From Nocardioides zeae (GTDB lineage: Bacteria > Actinomycetota > Actinomycetes > Propionibacteriales > Nocardioidaceae): a stretch of 64,000 nucleotides of DNA. A program made the position numbers and the translations under genes. Location of the stretch: the NCBI RefSeq assembly GCF_010686755.1, contig NZ_JAAGXA010000015.1, positions 16,252 through 80,251 of the forward strand. Reading direction: 5' to 3'. The stretch's first letter is position 1, and the number at the start of each line of letters is the position of its first letter. The notes under the pieces are model-generated. The model saw only the letters and a program-made list of their open reading frames with translations. It made no database searches and was not told the origin of the DNA. Of this stretch, positions 15,518 to 23,432 are shown in pieces.

Positions 15518-16783
15518 TCAGGCGAAGAGCGCCTGCCCGACGAACTCGCCCTCGCGCACCCCCGGGGGCACGGCGAACAGTGCGGAGGAGGTGAAGCGCA
15601 GGTACTCCATCAGCCGGTCGTTGCGCGCCATCTCGGTCTGGAGCGGGATGAAGTGCGTGCGGGGGTCGCGCACGAACGCGATGAAGAACAGGCCCGCGTC
15701 CAGGCCACCCACGTCGGTGCTGCCGTCGACGAAGTTGTAGCCGCGCCGGAGCATCCTGGCACCGCCGAAGCGGTCGGGGTGCACCACCGCGACATGGGAG
15801 TCCACGGGCATGATCGGGCCGTCGCTGCCCTGCAGGTCGAAGTCGGGCTGTGCGTCCTCCGCGCCGCCGGACAGCGGCCCGCCGGAGCCCTTGAAGCGAC
15901 CGATCGACTGCTCCTGCTCGCCCAGCTGCTGCCGGTCCCAGACCTCGATGGTCATGGCGATGCGCCGCGCGACGAGGTAGCTGCCACCGGCGAGCCAACC
16001 GCCCGCGGCGTCGTCGTCGGCCCCCACCCACACGTGCTCGTCGAGCGCAGCGGTCTCCTCCGCGCGGACGTTCATCGTGCCGTCCTTGAACCCGAACAGG
16101 TTCCGCGGCGTCGACTGGCTCGTCGTGGTCGTCGACGTGCGCCCGAAGCCGAGCTGGGACCACCGCACCGAGACGGTCCCGAACCCGATCCGCGCCAGGT
16201 TGCGCACGGCGTGCACGGCGACCTGCGGGTCGTCGGCGCACGCCTGCACGCAGAGGTCGCCCCCCGAGCGCGCCGGGTCGAGCACGTCCGCCGGGAAGTG
16301 CGGCAGGTCCGCGAGCGCCTCGGGCCGACGGTCGGACAACCCGAACCGGTCGCCGAGCTCGGGGTGCTCGAAGAGCCCGGGCCCGAACCCGATCGTCAGC
16401 GTGAGCCGGGACGGCGGCAGGTCGAGGGCCTCCCCCGTGTCGTCCGGCGGCAGGTTCTGGGCACCGTTGACGGCGCCGACCGGCCCCGCGGACTGCCCCT
16501 GCACCATGCGCTCGGCCGCGTCCGTCCAGAGGCGCAGGAGCTCGACCAGCTCGTCACGGTCGTCGGTGACGACGTCGAACGCCGCGAAGTGCAGGCGGTC
16601 CTGCGCCGCGGTGACGATCCCGGCCTGGCGCTGGCCCCGGAAGGGGTACGACGCGGGCTCGCCCCCGCCGGCCGCCGCGTCCTCGCCGAGGCGAGCCGCG
16701 GCGTACCCACCGGCGGCCAGCGCGACGCCCCCCGCCGCGAGCCCCCCGCCGAGGAGCCCGCGCCGCGAGAGGCCGCCGCTCAC
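15518..16783 (-). CDS. efeB: Deferrochelatase/Dyp-type peroxidase EfeB
   Basis: A 421-residue dye-decolorising-type haem peroxidase. The N-terminus has a twin-arginine signal (LSRRGLLGGGLAAGGVALAAGG), so it folds in the cytoplasm and is exported by Tat. The Dyp signature GFKDGTMNV (distal Asp) and the proximal-His segment DSHVAVVHPDRFG are present, as is the C-terminal FIAFVRDPRTHFIPLQ. In EfeUOB systems this protein oxidises or handles Fe(II), or releases iron from haem, for uptake. GTG at 16783 overlaps efeO by 4 bases. Third gene of the operon controlled from the IdeR box. Confidence 0.95.
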   Translation of the reverse strand: MSGGLSRRGLLGGGLAAGGVALAAGGYAAARLGEDAAAGGGEPASYPFRGQRQAGIVTAAQDRLHFAAFDVVTDDRDELVELLRLWTDAAERMVQGQSAGPVGAVNGAQNLPPDDTGEALDLPPSRLTLTIGFGPGLFEHPELGDRFGLSDRRPEALADLPHFPADVLDPARSGGDLCVQACADDPQVAVHAVRNLARIGFGTVSVRWSQLGFGRTSTTTTSQSTPRNLFGFKDGTMNVRAEETAALDEHVWVGADDDAAGGWLAGGSYLVARRIAMTIEVWDRQQLGEQEQSIGRFKGSGGPLSGGAEDAQPDFDLQGSDGPIMPVDSHVAVVHPDRFGGARMLRRGYNFVDGSTDVGGLDAGLFFIAFVRDPRTHFIPLQTEMARNDRLMEYLRFTSSALFAVPPGVREGEFVGQALFA

Positions 16784-17970
16784 GCGACGACGGCGGCAGT
16801 CAGCCGCGAGAGCGGCTCGGACAGGGCGTTGACCGCGTCGGACAGCTCGCCGCGCTGGTCCTCGCCCACGGTGTCGTAGGAGACGAAGCCGTCGCCCTCC
16901 CGCTGGGCGTCGAGCAGCGTCTGGAGGTCGGCGAACTCCTCGTCGAGCTCGGCCGCCAGGTCGGCGTCGTTCTCGAGCACGATCGGGCGCACGCCCTCGT
17001 AGGCCACCCGTGCCCCGTCGACGTTGGCCTGGAAGTCCCACAGGTCGGTGTGCGACCAGGCCTCCTCCTCACCGGTGATCTTGCCGGTCGCGACCTCGTC
17101 GAGCAGGCCCCGGGATCCGTTGGCGATGAAGTCGATCGGGTAGGTCATGTCGGGCGCGTTCACGAGCTCGACCAGGGTCTCGGTGTCGGCGACCAGCTTG
17201 TCCGCGAGCGTGGCGCGCTGCTCGTCGGTGAGCGGGGTGTAGTCCGTGGCGTCCTCGGGCCAGAGGTCCTTCTCCAGGACGTGCCAGCCGGTCCACTCCT
17301 GGCCGGGCTCGAGGTCCGCCTCGCGCAGGTCCATCTCGGGGTCGAGCGTGCCGAACGACTCGGCCACGGTCTCGATCCGCTCCCAGTGCTGCCGGGCCTG
17401 CGGGTACAGGGCACGCGCGGCCTCGTCGTCCCGCGCCTTCACGAGGGCCGCGAACTCGGTGGTGCCGGTGAGCAGCTGGTCGGCCTGGTCCTCGACGTAC
17501 GCCGCGTAGTTGGTCTGCGCCTGCTCCACGAGCTCGGCGTCCGAGGCGGAGGGTGCGGAGCCGTCGTCGGAGGCGGCGACCGTGAAGTCGCCGCGGATGC
17601 CGTCCCCGACCATGCCCGGCTTGCAGGCCGTCACGTAGTCACCGGCCGCGACGTTGACGGTCAGCTTCGCGCTGGTGTTGGGCGCGACGTTCTCGACCTC
17701 GCCCAGGATGCGCAGGCCGTCCGAGTCGAGCAGGTAGAACTCGGTGACGTCGTCACCCGCGTTGGTCACGTCGAAGGTGAGCGTGCCCGCCGGCGCCTCG
17801 GTCGAGGAGAGCTCGCAGCCGTCGGCGGAGGAGGCCACGGCCAGCACCCGGGGGTCCCCGCTGTCGCCCGGGTCGGCGTTCTCGGTGCAGGCGGCTGCGA
17901 GCGCGAGCGGCGCGAGGGCGAGCACGGCCAGCGGCGCACGGCCGCGACGGGTCGAGAGGAGGCGGATCAT
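16780..17970 (-). CDS. efeO: Iron-uptake lipoprotein EfeO (cupredoxin plus M75-like domain)
   Basis: A 396-residue exported protein. The signal sequence ends in a lipobox, LALAAAC, so it is a lipoprotein. Residues about 40-140 form a cupredoxin-like domain (LTFDVTNAGDDVTEFYLL, then YVTACKPGM with Cys and Met ligands). From about 155 on is the helical M75 domain with the HWERIE (HxxE) metal site, GTLDPEMDLRE, GWHVLEKDLW and EAWSHTDLWDFQANVDGA. It binds ferrous/ferric iron outside the membrane and passes it to EfeU. ATG at 17970 overlaps efeU by 4 bases. Confidence 0.95.
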   Translation of the reverse strand: MIRLLSTRRGRAPLAVLALAPLALAAACTENADPGDSGDPRVLAVASSADGCELSSTEAPAGTLTFDVTNAGDDVTEFYLLDSDGLRILGEVENVAPNTSAKLTVNVAAGDYVTACKPGMVGDGIRGDFTVAASDDGSAPSASDAELVEQAQTNYAAYVEDQADQLLTGTTEFAALVKARDDEAARALYPQARQHWERIETVAESFGTLDPEMDLREADLEPGQEWTGWHVLEKDLWPEDATDYTPLTDEQRATLADKLVADTETLVELVNAPDMTYPIDFIANGSRGLLDEVATGKITGEEEAWSHTDLWDFQANVDGARVAYEGVRPIVLENDADLAAELDEEFADLQTLLDAQREGDGFVSYDTVGEDQRGELSDAVNALSEPLSRLTAAVVA

Positions 17971-18845
17971 GCGGTTTCCTTCGTGGGAGTGGGGTCGGCC
18001 GGGCGGACGGCACCGGTCGGGCGCCGACGGACGGCGCGGAGGAAGAGGAACATCACCGGGACGACGTAGAGGACCCAGACGGTCGCCTCGAGCCACGTCG
18101 TCTGCGGCGAGAAGTTGAAGATGCCCTTGAGGACGGCGGCGTAGACGGAGCTGGCGTCGTACCAGCTCGTGACGTCCCACGCGAGGCTGTGGAGACCGGG
18201 CAGGAAGCGCGCCTCCTGGAGGTCGTGGACGCCGTAGGCGAGCACACCGCCGGCGACGAGCACGAGGAAGGCGCCCGTCCACGTGAAGAAGACGGTCAGG
18301 TTGAGCGTGACGGCGCCCCGGTAGATGAGCACGCCCAGCACCACGGCGGTCGCGAGGCCCAGCGCCACACCCGCGAGGGGTTCCCACGTCGGCAGACCGT
18401 CGACGGTGCCCGTCCCCGTGACCGAGCGGGTGGTCGACCAGACGATGAGGGCCGTCTCGAGCCCCTCCCGACCGACGGCGAGGACGGCGATGACGACGAG
18501 GGCCAGCGGGTTCCCGCCCGCCGCGGAGTCGATCTGGCCGCGCAGCTCACCGGCGAGGGAGCGGGCGTTGCCCGCCATCCAGAAGATCATCCAGGTCACG
18601 AAGCAGACGGCGACGATCGAGAGGCTGCCGCCGATCGCCTCCTGCGCCTCGAAGGTGAGGCCCCGGGGCCCGAAGGTGAGGACCGCCCCGAACGCGAGGC
18701 TGACGGCCACGGCGAGGCCGACGCCCGCCCAGATCTTCCAGAGCAGGGAGGCACGGCCGGTCTTGACGAGGTAGGCCACGAGGACGCTCACGACGAGCGC
18801 GGCCTCGAGTCCCTCGCGCAGACCGATGAGGTAGCTGGCAAGCAC
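17967..18845 (-). CDS. efeU: Ferrous iron permease EfeU (FTR1 family)
   Basis: A 292-residue, seven-helix permease of the FTR1/Efe family. Two REGLE iron-transport motifs are visible: LIGLREGLEAALVVSVL near the N-terminus and VGREGLETALIVW at about residue 125. The C-terminus is charged and cytoplasmic. GTG at 18845 lies 8 bases after a TAGAGT hexamer and has no ribosome site, suggesting a leaderless message. First gene of efeUOB; an IdeR-type box lies 26 bases upstream of the start, so iron repression is expected. Confidence 0.96.
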   Translation of the reverse strand: MLASYLIGLREGLEAALVVSVLVAYLVKTGRASLLWKIWAGVGLAVAVSLAFGAVLTFGPRGLTFEAQEAIGGSLSIVAVCFVTWMIFWMAGNARSLAGELRGQIDSAAGGNPLALVVIAVLAVGREGLETALIVWSTTRSVTGTGTVDGLPTWEPLAGVALGLATAVVLGVLIYRGAVTLNLTVFFTWTGAFLVLVAGGVLAYGVHDLQEARFLPGLHSLAWDVTSWYDASSVYAAVLKGIFNFSPQTTWLEATVWVLYVVPVMFLFLRAVRRRPTGAVRPADPTPTKETA

Positions 18846-18870
18846 GAGCGCTGACTCTAGACCTGCGGAC

Positions 18871-18889
18871 TTAGGTTCGCCTCACCTGA
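18871..18889 (-). promoter_or_regulatory. IdeR/DtxR-type iron box upstream of efeU
   Basis: TTAGGTTCGCCTCACCTGA matches the 19-bp DtxR/IdeR consensus TTAGGTTAGGCTAACCTAA at 14 positions, with both TTAGGTT and (C)ACCT(G)A half-sites recognisable. It lies about 10 bases upstream of the TAGAGT -10 of efeU, a repressing position. Iron-loaded IdeR would shut the operon. The match is by eye. Confidence 0.82.
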
Positions 18890-18980
18890 CCGGCAAGAAT
18901 TTGCCAAGATCCGTCGCACCCACCGACCGAGGTCGTGGTCGTGCGGGACACGCCACAGGTGCTTGACCACCCTTTGGTGT

Positions 18981-18996
18981 CCATCTATAAATGGTG
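18981..18996. promoter_or_regulatory. AT-rich near-palindrome, copy 1
   Basis: CCATCTATAAATGGTG has CAT/ATG arms around a TATA core and stands out in this GC-rich DNA. Two closely related copies are at 19380-19395 and 19835-19850. Candidate site for the XRE regulator encoded at 19087-19341. This copy lies between the regulator's 3' end and the efeU promoter; no clear gene follows it in either direction. Confidence 0.5.
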
Positions 18997-19086
18997 ACGG
19001 CTCCGCAGGACCCGGACCGCCGTCGACGCCAGGAGCAGCCTTCGCATGACCACGTCCGACCGACCAGCTCCCCGGGGCGCGCGCGC

Positions 19087-19341
19087 TCAGGTCAGCCGGG
19101 GCGCGCCCTCCAACAGGGTCGCCACGTCGATCTCGAGCACCTCGCAGACCGCGAGCAGCGTCTGCAGGCGAGGGTTCATGGCGACCCCGGGGCGCGACTC
19201 GCCCTTCTCGAACTTCTGGTAGGTGAACCCCGCGACACCGGCCAGGTGGGCCACCCGCTCCTGGCTGAGGCCCTTGCGCTGGCGCGCCTGCTGCAGCCGG
19301 ACGCCCACCTCGCGGGAGAACGTCTTCCACTCGTCTTCCAT
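19087..19341 (-). CDS. XRE family helix-turn-helix regulator
   Basis: An 84-residue, single-domain Cro/C1-type DNA-binding protein. The five-helix HTH covers residues 9-75: VGVRLQQARQRKGLSQERVA, HLAGVAGFTYQKFEKGES and a final LLAVCEVLEIDVATLLEG. ATG at 19341 is preceded by GGAGAGGTG. Its promoter region contains copy 2 of the AT-rich near-palindrome, with a TATATT -10 inside it, so self-regulation is likely. It diverges from a DUF6907-like gene, a pairing common in actinobacteria. Confidence 0.93.
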   Translation of the reverse strand: MEDEWKTFSREVGVRLQQARQRKGLSQERVAHLAGVAGFTYQKFEKGESRPGVAMNPRLQTLLAVCEVLEIDVATLLEGAPRLT

Positions 19342-19379
19342 CACCTCTCCACCATCGCCGCGCGGCCACCTCGCTACGA

Positions 19380-19395
19380 CCATCAATATATGTGA
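19380..19395. promoter_or_regulatory. AT-rich near-palindrome, copy 2 (XRE promoter)
   Basis: CCATCAATATATGTGA aligns without gaps to copies 1 and 3. Read on the minus strand it contains TATATT, a good -10 for the XRE gene, whose start lies about 45 bases further on. A protein bound here would block its own promoter. Confidence 0.55.
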
Positions 19396-19499
19396 ATCTC
19401 GGAATCACACCGCGGACCTGTGGAGGACGCCCTGCCGCGCGGGCGAGGTCGTCGGTGGTGGCGCCTAGGTTCCGAGCAGTCCGACGACGGGGGTTGCCG

Positions 19500-19820
19500 A
19501 TGCACGACGAACGACCGACCTGGCTCAGGGAGCCCTGCCCGCACTGGTGCGCGGCGGAGCACCGCCAGGAGGACCATCCCGACGACCGCGTGCACCGCGG
19601 CGCGAGCGCGACCCTGGCCGGCTTCATCGCCCACGGGGCCGTGCCGACCGAGTTCGAGGAGGAACCCGCCCACCTCGTGGTGCAGGTGATGCGGCCGGTC
19701 GGTGGCGCGACGACCTGGGTCGAGGTCAGCGAGGCGGAGGGCGCACGCCACCGCCTGACGGTCACCCTCGCGACGGCGCGCGACCTGGGGCGGCTGCTGA
19801 CGCGGATCGCGCCGCGATGA
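19500..19820 (+). CDS. DUF6907-like small protein
   Basis: A 106-residue protein. The N-terminus has PCPHWCAAEHRQEDHPDDRVHRG, a Cys-x-x-x-Cys plus His arrangement typical of actinobacterial DUF6907 proteins and suggestive of a metal site (not shown). The rest is a small beta-rich domain with HLVVQVMRPVGGATTWVEV and a C-terminal helix LATARDLGRLLTRIA. ATG at 19500 is preceded by GGGGG, and TAGGTT about 29 bases upstream could be a -10. Such proteins usually sit beside XRE regulators, as here. The function is unknown. Confidence 0.72.
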   Translation: MHDERPTWLREPCPHWCAAEHRQEDHPDDRVHRGASATLAGFIAHGAVPTEFEEEPAHLVVQVMRPVGGATTWVEVSEAEGARHRLTVTLATARDLGRLLTRIAPR

Positions 19821-19834
19821 CCATCTGGTGATGC

Positions 19835-19850
19835 GCATTTATATATGGTG
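19835..19850. promoter_or_regulatory. AT-rich near-palindrome, copy 3 (glycosyltransferase promoter)
   Basis: GCATTTATATATGGTG lies 15 bases after the DUF6907-like stop and just before the GTG of the glycosyltransferase gene. TATATA within it can serve as the -10. The shared core with copies 1 and 2 suggests that the XRE protein controls this gene too. Confidence 0.55.
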
Positions 19851-19855
19851 CTCGG

Positions 19856-20695
19856 GTGATCGAGCCCCATTCCCGCCTCGCCGCGCCCATCGACCTGCTC
19901 CTGCTGACGAGGTTCAACGTGAAGCGCCGGGGGCGCACCGCGGGCGACCCCTGGCTGCGGGAGCGGGTCCGTCACTTCACCCGGGTCTGCCTGCCCTCCG
20001 TCGTCGGCCAGACCGAGCCGCCCACCGGCTGGCTCGTCTTCTTCGACAGCAGCAGCCCGACCTGGCTGCGCGACCTCGCGCACGAGCTGGGGGACGGGAC
20101 GTTCGAGCCCGTCTGGCTGCCCGGCGAGGTGCCGATGTCGGTCTACGCCGAGCACGTCCGTCGCCACAGCGACGGGCCCTGGGTGGCGACCACGCGGCTC
20201 GACAACGACGACGCGCTCGCCCGGGACTTCGTCGCCCGCACGCGCGCGGCGCTCCGGCCGACCGAGGAGTTCCTGAACTTCGCCTCGGGCCTCCAGGTGA
20301 CGGCGGAGGGCACGGTCCACCGCCTGCGCGATCCGTCGAACGCGTTCCTCACCCGCACCGAGCGGCGGGCAGACGCCACCACCGTCTACGCCGTGCGGCA
20401 CCCCCGGGCCGGCGAGGTCGCCCCGGTGCGGCAGCTGGAGGGGCCACCGATGTGGATCCAGCACATCCACGGGGACAACCTCGTCAACGCCGTCCACGGC
20501 ATCCGGGTCTCCCCCACCGCGCTGGAGCGCTTCGACGTCCGTCTCGACGCCCGCCCGATCGGCGCGCTCGCGCTCCTCCTCGCCCGCATCCGCGACGTCG
20601 CCCGCGTGGTCCGCCGCCTCGTCGCACGACCCGCGCGCCTCCGGTGGGCCTGGCGGGTGCTGCGCAGCCGCCTGACGCCGTCCCGCCCGGGGTGA
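19856..20695 (+). CDS. Putative rhamnosyltransferase-like glycosyltransferase
   Basis: A 279-residue protein resembling the 'putative rhamnosyl transferase' family: an N-terminal DLLLLTRFNVKRRG, FFDSSSPTWL, and TTRLDNDDALARDFV, where DNDDA is a DxD-like nucleotide-sugar site. A C-terminal basic region (RDVARVVRRLVARPARLRW) may contact the membrane. GTG at 19856 is 6-10 bases after the TATATA element and lacks a ribosome site. The acceptor and sugar are not predictable. It is probably transcribed from a promoter overlapped by an XRE operator candidate. Confidence 0.65.
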   Translation: MIEPHSRLAAPIDLLLLTRFNVKRRGRTAGDPWLRERVRHFTRVCLPSVVGQTEPPTGWLVFFDSSSPTWLRDLAHELGDGTFEPVWLPGEVPMSVYAEHVRRHSDGPWVATTRLDNDDALARDFVARTRAALRPTEEFLNFASGLQVTAEGTVHRLRDPSNAFLTRTERRADATTVYAVRHPRAGEVAPVRQLEGPPMWIQHIHGDNLVNAVHGIRVSPTALERFDVRLDARPIGALALLLARIRDVARVVRRLVARPARLRWAWRVLRSRLTPSRPG

Positions 20696-20716
20696 CCGGA
20701 GCGGGGCCGGCGAGCG

Positions 20717-21427
20717 TCAGGCCTGCGGCACGGCGCAACCGTCCGGACCGCACGCCTCCGCGTCGTCGCCACCGACCTGCACGAGCGCAGGGTGCGACTG
20801 GGCCCAGGCCCGCTCGAGCACCTGCGTGAACACCTCGACCGACTGCGCGCCCGAGAGCCCGAAGGCGCGGTCGACCACGAAGAACGGCACCCCCGTGGCC
20901 CCGAACGCGCGCGCCTGCTGCACGTCGGCGGCGACCGCGTCGGCGTACTCGTCGCTCGCCAGCACCTGGTCGACGCGCTCGGGGGCCATGCCCGCCTCGA
21001 CGGCGACGGCGCGCAGCTCGGCCGGGTCGGAGAGGTTCCGCGCGTGCTCGAAGTACGCCGACAGGAACGCCTCCTTGACCTCGACCTGTCGGGCCGGACC
21101 GCCCTCGGCGAGGGCGAGGTGGAGCAGCCGGTGGGCGTCGACCGTGTTGCCGTGCACCGTGCGGTCCTGGTGGAAGTCCAGGCCCTCCTCGCGGGCGATG
21201 CCGTCGACCTGGGCCATCATCTGCGGTGCCTGGGGGCCGTACTTCCGGGTCAGCGCGTCCACGGTGCGCTCCGTGCCGTTCCGCGGCGCCGAGGGGTCCA
21301 GCTCGAAGGAGCGGTAGACCACCTCGACCTCGTCGGCGTGGGGGAAGGCCGCCAGGGCGGACTCCATCCGACGCTTGCCGATGAAGCACCAGGGACACAC
21401 GACGTCAGACCAGATCTCGATACGCAC
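20717..21427 (-). CDS. DsbA family (FrnE-type) thiol oxidoreductase
   Basis: A 236-residue cytoplasmic DsbA-like protein. The thioredoxin CxxC is CPWC in EIWSDVVCPWCFIGKRR. The helical insert (DGIAREEGLDFHQDRTVHGNTVDAHRLLHLA) is typical of FrnE/2-hydroxychromene-2-carboxylate isomerase-like proteins, and GVPFFVVDRAFGLSGAQ supplies the cis-proline loop. A second Cys pair, CGPDGC, is at the C-terminus, as in FrnE. FrnE proteins are disulfide isomerases linked to oxidative stress. GTG at 21427. No partner gene. Confidence 0.9.
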   Translation of the reverse strand: MRIEIWSDVVCPWCFIGKRRMESALAAFPHADEVEVVYRSFELDPSAPRNGTERTVDALTRKYGPQAPQMMAQVDGIAREEGLDFHQDRTVHGNTVDAHRLLHLALAEGGPARQVEVKEAFLSAYFEHARNLSDPAELRAVAVEAGMAPERVDQVLASDEYADAVAADVQQARAFGATGVPFFVVDRAFGLSGAQSVEVFTQVLERAWAQSHPALVQVGGDDAEACGPDGCAVPQA

Positions 21428-21558
21428 GCCGCCCCCAACCCCGAGGAGGACGGCTGCATTCCCCGCCCCCGCCCAGTGCCGTCCCGGGGGTGGGCCAGGG
21501 TCGCCCCAGGGTCCGACCCCGATGCGCCCGCCCGTCGGGCCGGGCGAGGCTCAGGACC

Positions 21559-22488
21559 ATGATCGACGTCAACGGACTGACCAAGACGTACGGCGCGCAC
21601 CGCGCCGTCGACGACGTGAGCCTCACCGCCCGCCCCGGTCGTGTCACCGGATTCCTCGGCCCCAACGGCGCCGGGAAGTCCACGACCATGCGGATGATGG
21701 TGGGCCTCACACCCCCGACCTCGGGCACCGCGCGGATCTGCGGCGCGGCGTACGCCGACCTGCCGAACCCGCCGCGCGAGGTCGGCGTGCTCCTCGATGC
21801 CTCCGCCCAGCACGCGGGACGCACCGGGCGCGAGATCCTCACCATCGCCGCCATGACCGCCGGCCTGCCCCGCAGCCGGGCCACGGCCATGCTCGACCTG
21901 GTCTCCCTCACGGAGGACGAGGCCGACCGCCGGGTGCGCAACTACTCCCTGGGGATGCGTCAGCGGCTGGGCATCGCGGTCGCCCTGGTCGGCGAGCCCG
22001 AGGTGCTCGTGCTCGACGAGCCGGCGAACGGGCTCGACCCGGCCGGCATCCGGTGGATGCGCGACCTGCTGCGCGGGTTCGCGGCAGACGGCGGCACCGT
22101 CCTCCTCTCCAGCCACCTGCTCCACGAGATCGAGGTCATCGCCGACGACCTCGTCGTCATCGGCCGGGGCCGGATCGTCGCCGAGGGCACCAAGGCGTCG
22201 CTCCTCGAGCGCGCCGGCACCGTCGTGGCTCCCGTGGAGACGGCGGACGCGGCCACGCTCGTGCGGGCCTGCGCCGGAGCCGGACTGGCCGTGACCCGCC
22301 AGGACGACGGGTCGCTGCGCGTCGAGGCGGACGCACCCGAGGTCGGGCGCCTGGCGCACCAGGCCGGGGTACCGCTCGCCCGGCTCCAGCCCGCGGGCGG
22401 CACCGGGCTGGAGGACATGTTCCTCCAGCTCACCGCCGACACCCAGCGGGAGACCCGCGTCGCGACGGCCGGAGGGATGGCGGCATGA
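21559..22488 (+). CDS. ABC transporter ATP-binding protein
   Basis: A 309-residue ATPase of the CcmA/DrrA type (ABC-2 exporters). Walker A is GPNGAGKST, the Q-loop region is DASAQHAGRTG, the signature is NYSLGMRQRLGIA, Walker B is EVLVLDEPANGLD and the switch region is LLSSHLLHEIE. The extra C-terminal 80 residues are usual in this group. ATG at 21559 is preceded by AGGACC. It overlaps the permease gene by 4 bases and forms a two-gene exporter. The substrate is unknown; antibiotics or lipids are common for this type. Confidence 0.95.
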   Translation: MIDVNGLTKTYGAHRAVDDVSLTARPGRVTGFLGPNGAGKSTTMRMMVGLTPPTSGTARICGAAYADLPNPPREVGVLLDASAQHAGRTGREILTIAAMTAGLPRSRATAMLDLVSLTEDEADRRVRNYSLGMRQRLGIAVALVGEPEVLVLDEPANGLDPAGIRWMRDLLRGFAADGGTVLLSSHLLHEIEVIADDLVVIGRGRIVAEGTKASLLERAGTVVAPVETADAATLVRACAGAGLAVTRQDDGSLRVEADAPEVGRLAHQAGVPLARLQPAGGTGLEDMFLQLTADTQRETRVATAGGMAA

Positions 22489-23351
22489 GCACGACCGTCG
22501 ACGCCGGGGCCGCTCCGACGGGCGCCCCCACCACCACCTCGACCCACCCGGTCCGACCGGCCGGACCGGCCCGCCCGGGACGGGCGGCGCGGCCCGACCT
22601 GCGCCGCATCTCGTTCGGTCGCCTCGTGGTCGTCGAGGCCCGCAAGACCTTCGACACGCGGGCGGGACTGTGGCTGTGCGCGAGCATCGTGCTGCTCGCG
22701 CTCGTGGCGACCGGCGCGGTCATCGCGTTCGCACCGCAGGCCGACCTCGACTACGGCCAGTTCGCCGGCGCGATCGGCACACCCATGGCGATCATCCTGC
22801 CGGTGCTCGCCATCCTCTCCGTGACCAGCGAGTGGAGCCAGCGCAGCGGGCTCACCACGTTCACGATGGTGCCGCAGCGCGGTCGCGTCATCGGGGCGAA
22901 GGCGGCGGTGGCCGTCGTCGTGGGCGTGGTCTCCATGGTGGTCGCCCTCGGCGTCGGTGCGGTCGGGACCCTGGTCGGCTCCGCCATCGCGGGCATCGAC
23001 CCCGTGTGGGACGTGACCGTCGCCCAGTTCACCTCGATCGTCATCGCCAACCTGCTCGGCATGGCCGTCGGCTTCATGCTCGGCGTGCTGCTGCGCAGCT
23101 CCCCGGCAGCGATCGTCGGGTACTTCGTCTACTCGTTCGTGCTGAGCACCCTCAGCTACACCCTGGCCGCCTACCAGGACTGGTGGGCGGACCTGCAGCC
23201 GTGGCTGGACTTCAACTACGCGCAGACGGCGCTGTTCGAGGACTGGCCGACCGGCCAGGAGTGGGCGCACCTGGCGACGGCCTCCGTGCCCTGGCTGGTC
23301 CTCCCGCTCGCCGTCGGCCTGCTCCTGCTGCGGCGCTCCGAGGTGAAGTGA
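22485..23351 (+). CDS. ABC-2 type transporter permease
   Basis: A 288-residue membrane protein paired with the ATPase. A 45-residue low-complexity Thr/Pro/Ala/Arg cytoplasmic lead precedes six hydrophobic segments (LWLCASIVLLALVATGAVIAF, MAIILPVLAILSV, AAVAVVVGVVSMVVALGVGA, SIVIANLLGMAVGFMLGVLL, AAIVGYFVYSFVLSTLSY, LVLPLAVGLLLL). ATGA overlap at 22485 gives the start. Likely a dimeric exporter channel. A strong hairpin follows at 23379-23416. Confidence 0.93.
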   Translation: MSTTVDAGAAPTGAPTTTSTHPVRPAGPARPGRAARPDLRRISFGRLVVVEARKTFDTRAGLWLCASIVLLALVATGAVIAFAPQADLDYGQFAGAIGTPMAIILPVLAILSVTSEWSQRSGLTTFTMVPQRGRVIGAKAAVAVVVGVVSMVVALGVGAVGTLVGSAIAGIDPVWDVTVAQFTSIVIANLLGMAVGFMLGVLLRSSPAAIVGYFVYSFVLSTLSYTLAAYQDWWADLQPWLDFNYAQTALFEDWPTGQEWAHLATASVPWLVLPLAVGLLLLRRSEVK

Positions 23352-23378
23352 GGCCCCGACCGGAGACCCACCGGACGC

Positions 23379-23416
23379 ACGAGGCCCCCGGGACCGCTCG
23401 GTCCCGGGGGCCTCGT
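23379..23416. terminator. 17-bp bidirectional terminator hairpin
   Basis: ACGAGGCCCCCGGGACC (23379-23395) and its exact reverse complement (23400-23416) form a perfect 17-bp stem around a GCTC loop. It sits between the convergent permease (ends 23351) and ilvC (ends 23433) genes and probably terminates both. Confidence 0.85.
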
Positions 23417-23432
23417 CGTACCGCTCAGGGGG

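Noticed and set aside
18857..18970. A 37-codon ORF on the minus strand starting GTG and ending LSPQV
   Set aside because: It has no ribosome site at proper spacing and its second half coincides with the IdeR box and efeU -10, so coding is unlikely; kept only as a weak possibility.
18991..19395. Plus-strand ORF of 134 codons
   Set aside because: It is almost entirely antisense to the XRE gene and has shadow-type composition (Arg/Leu/Gly-rich).
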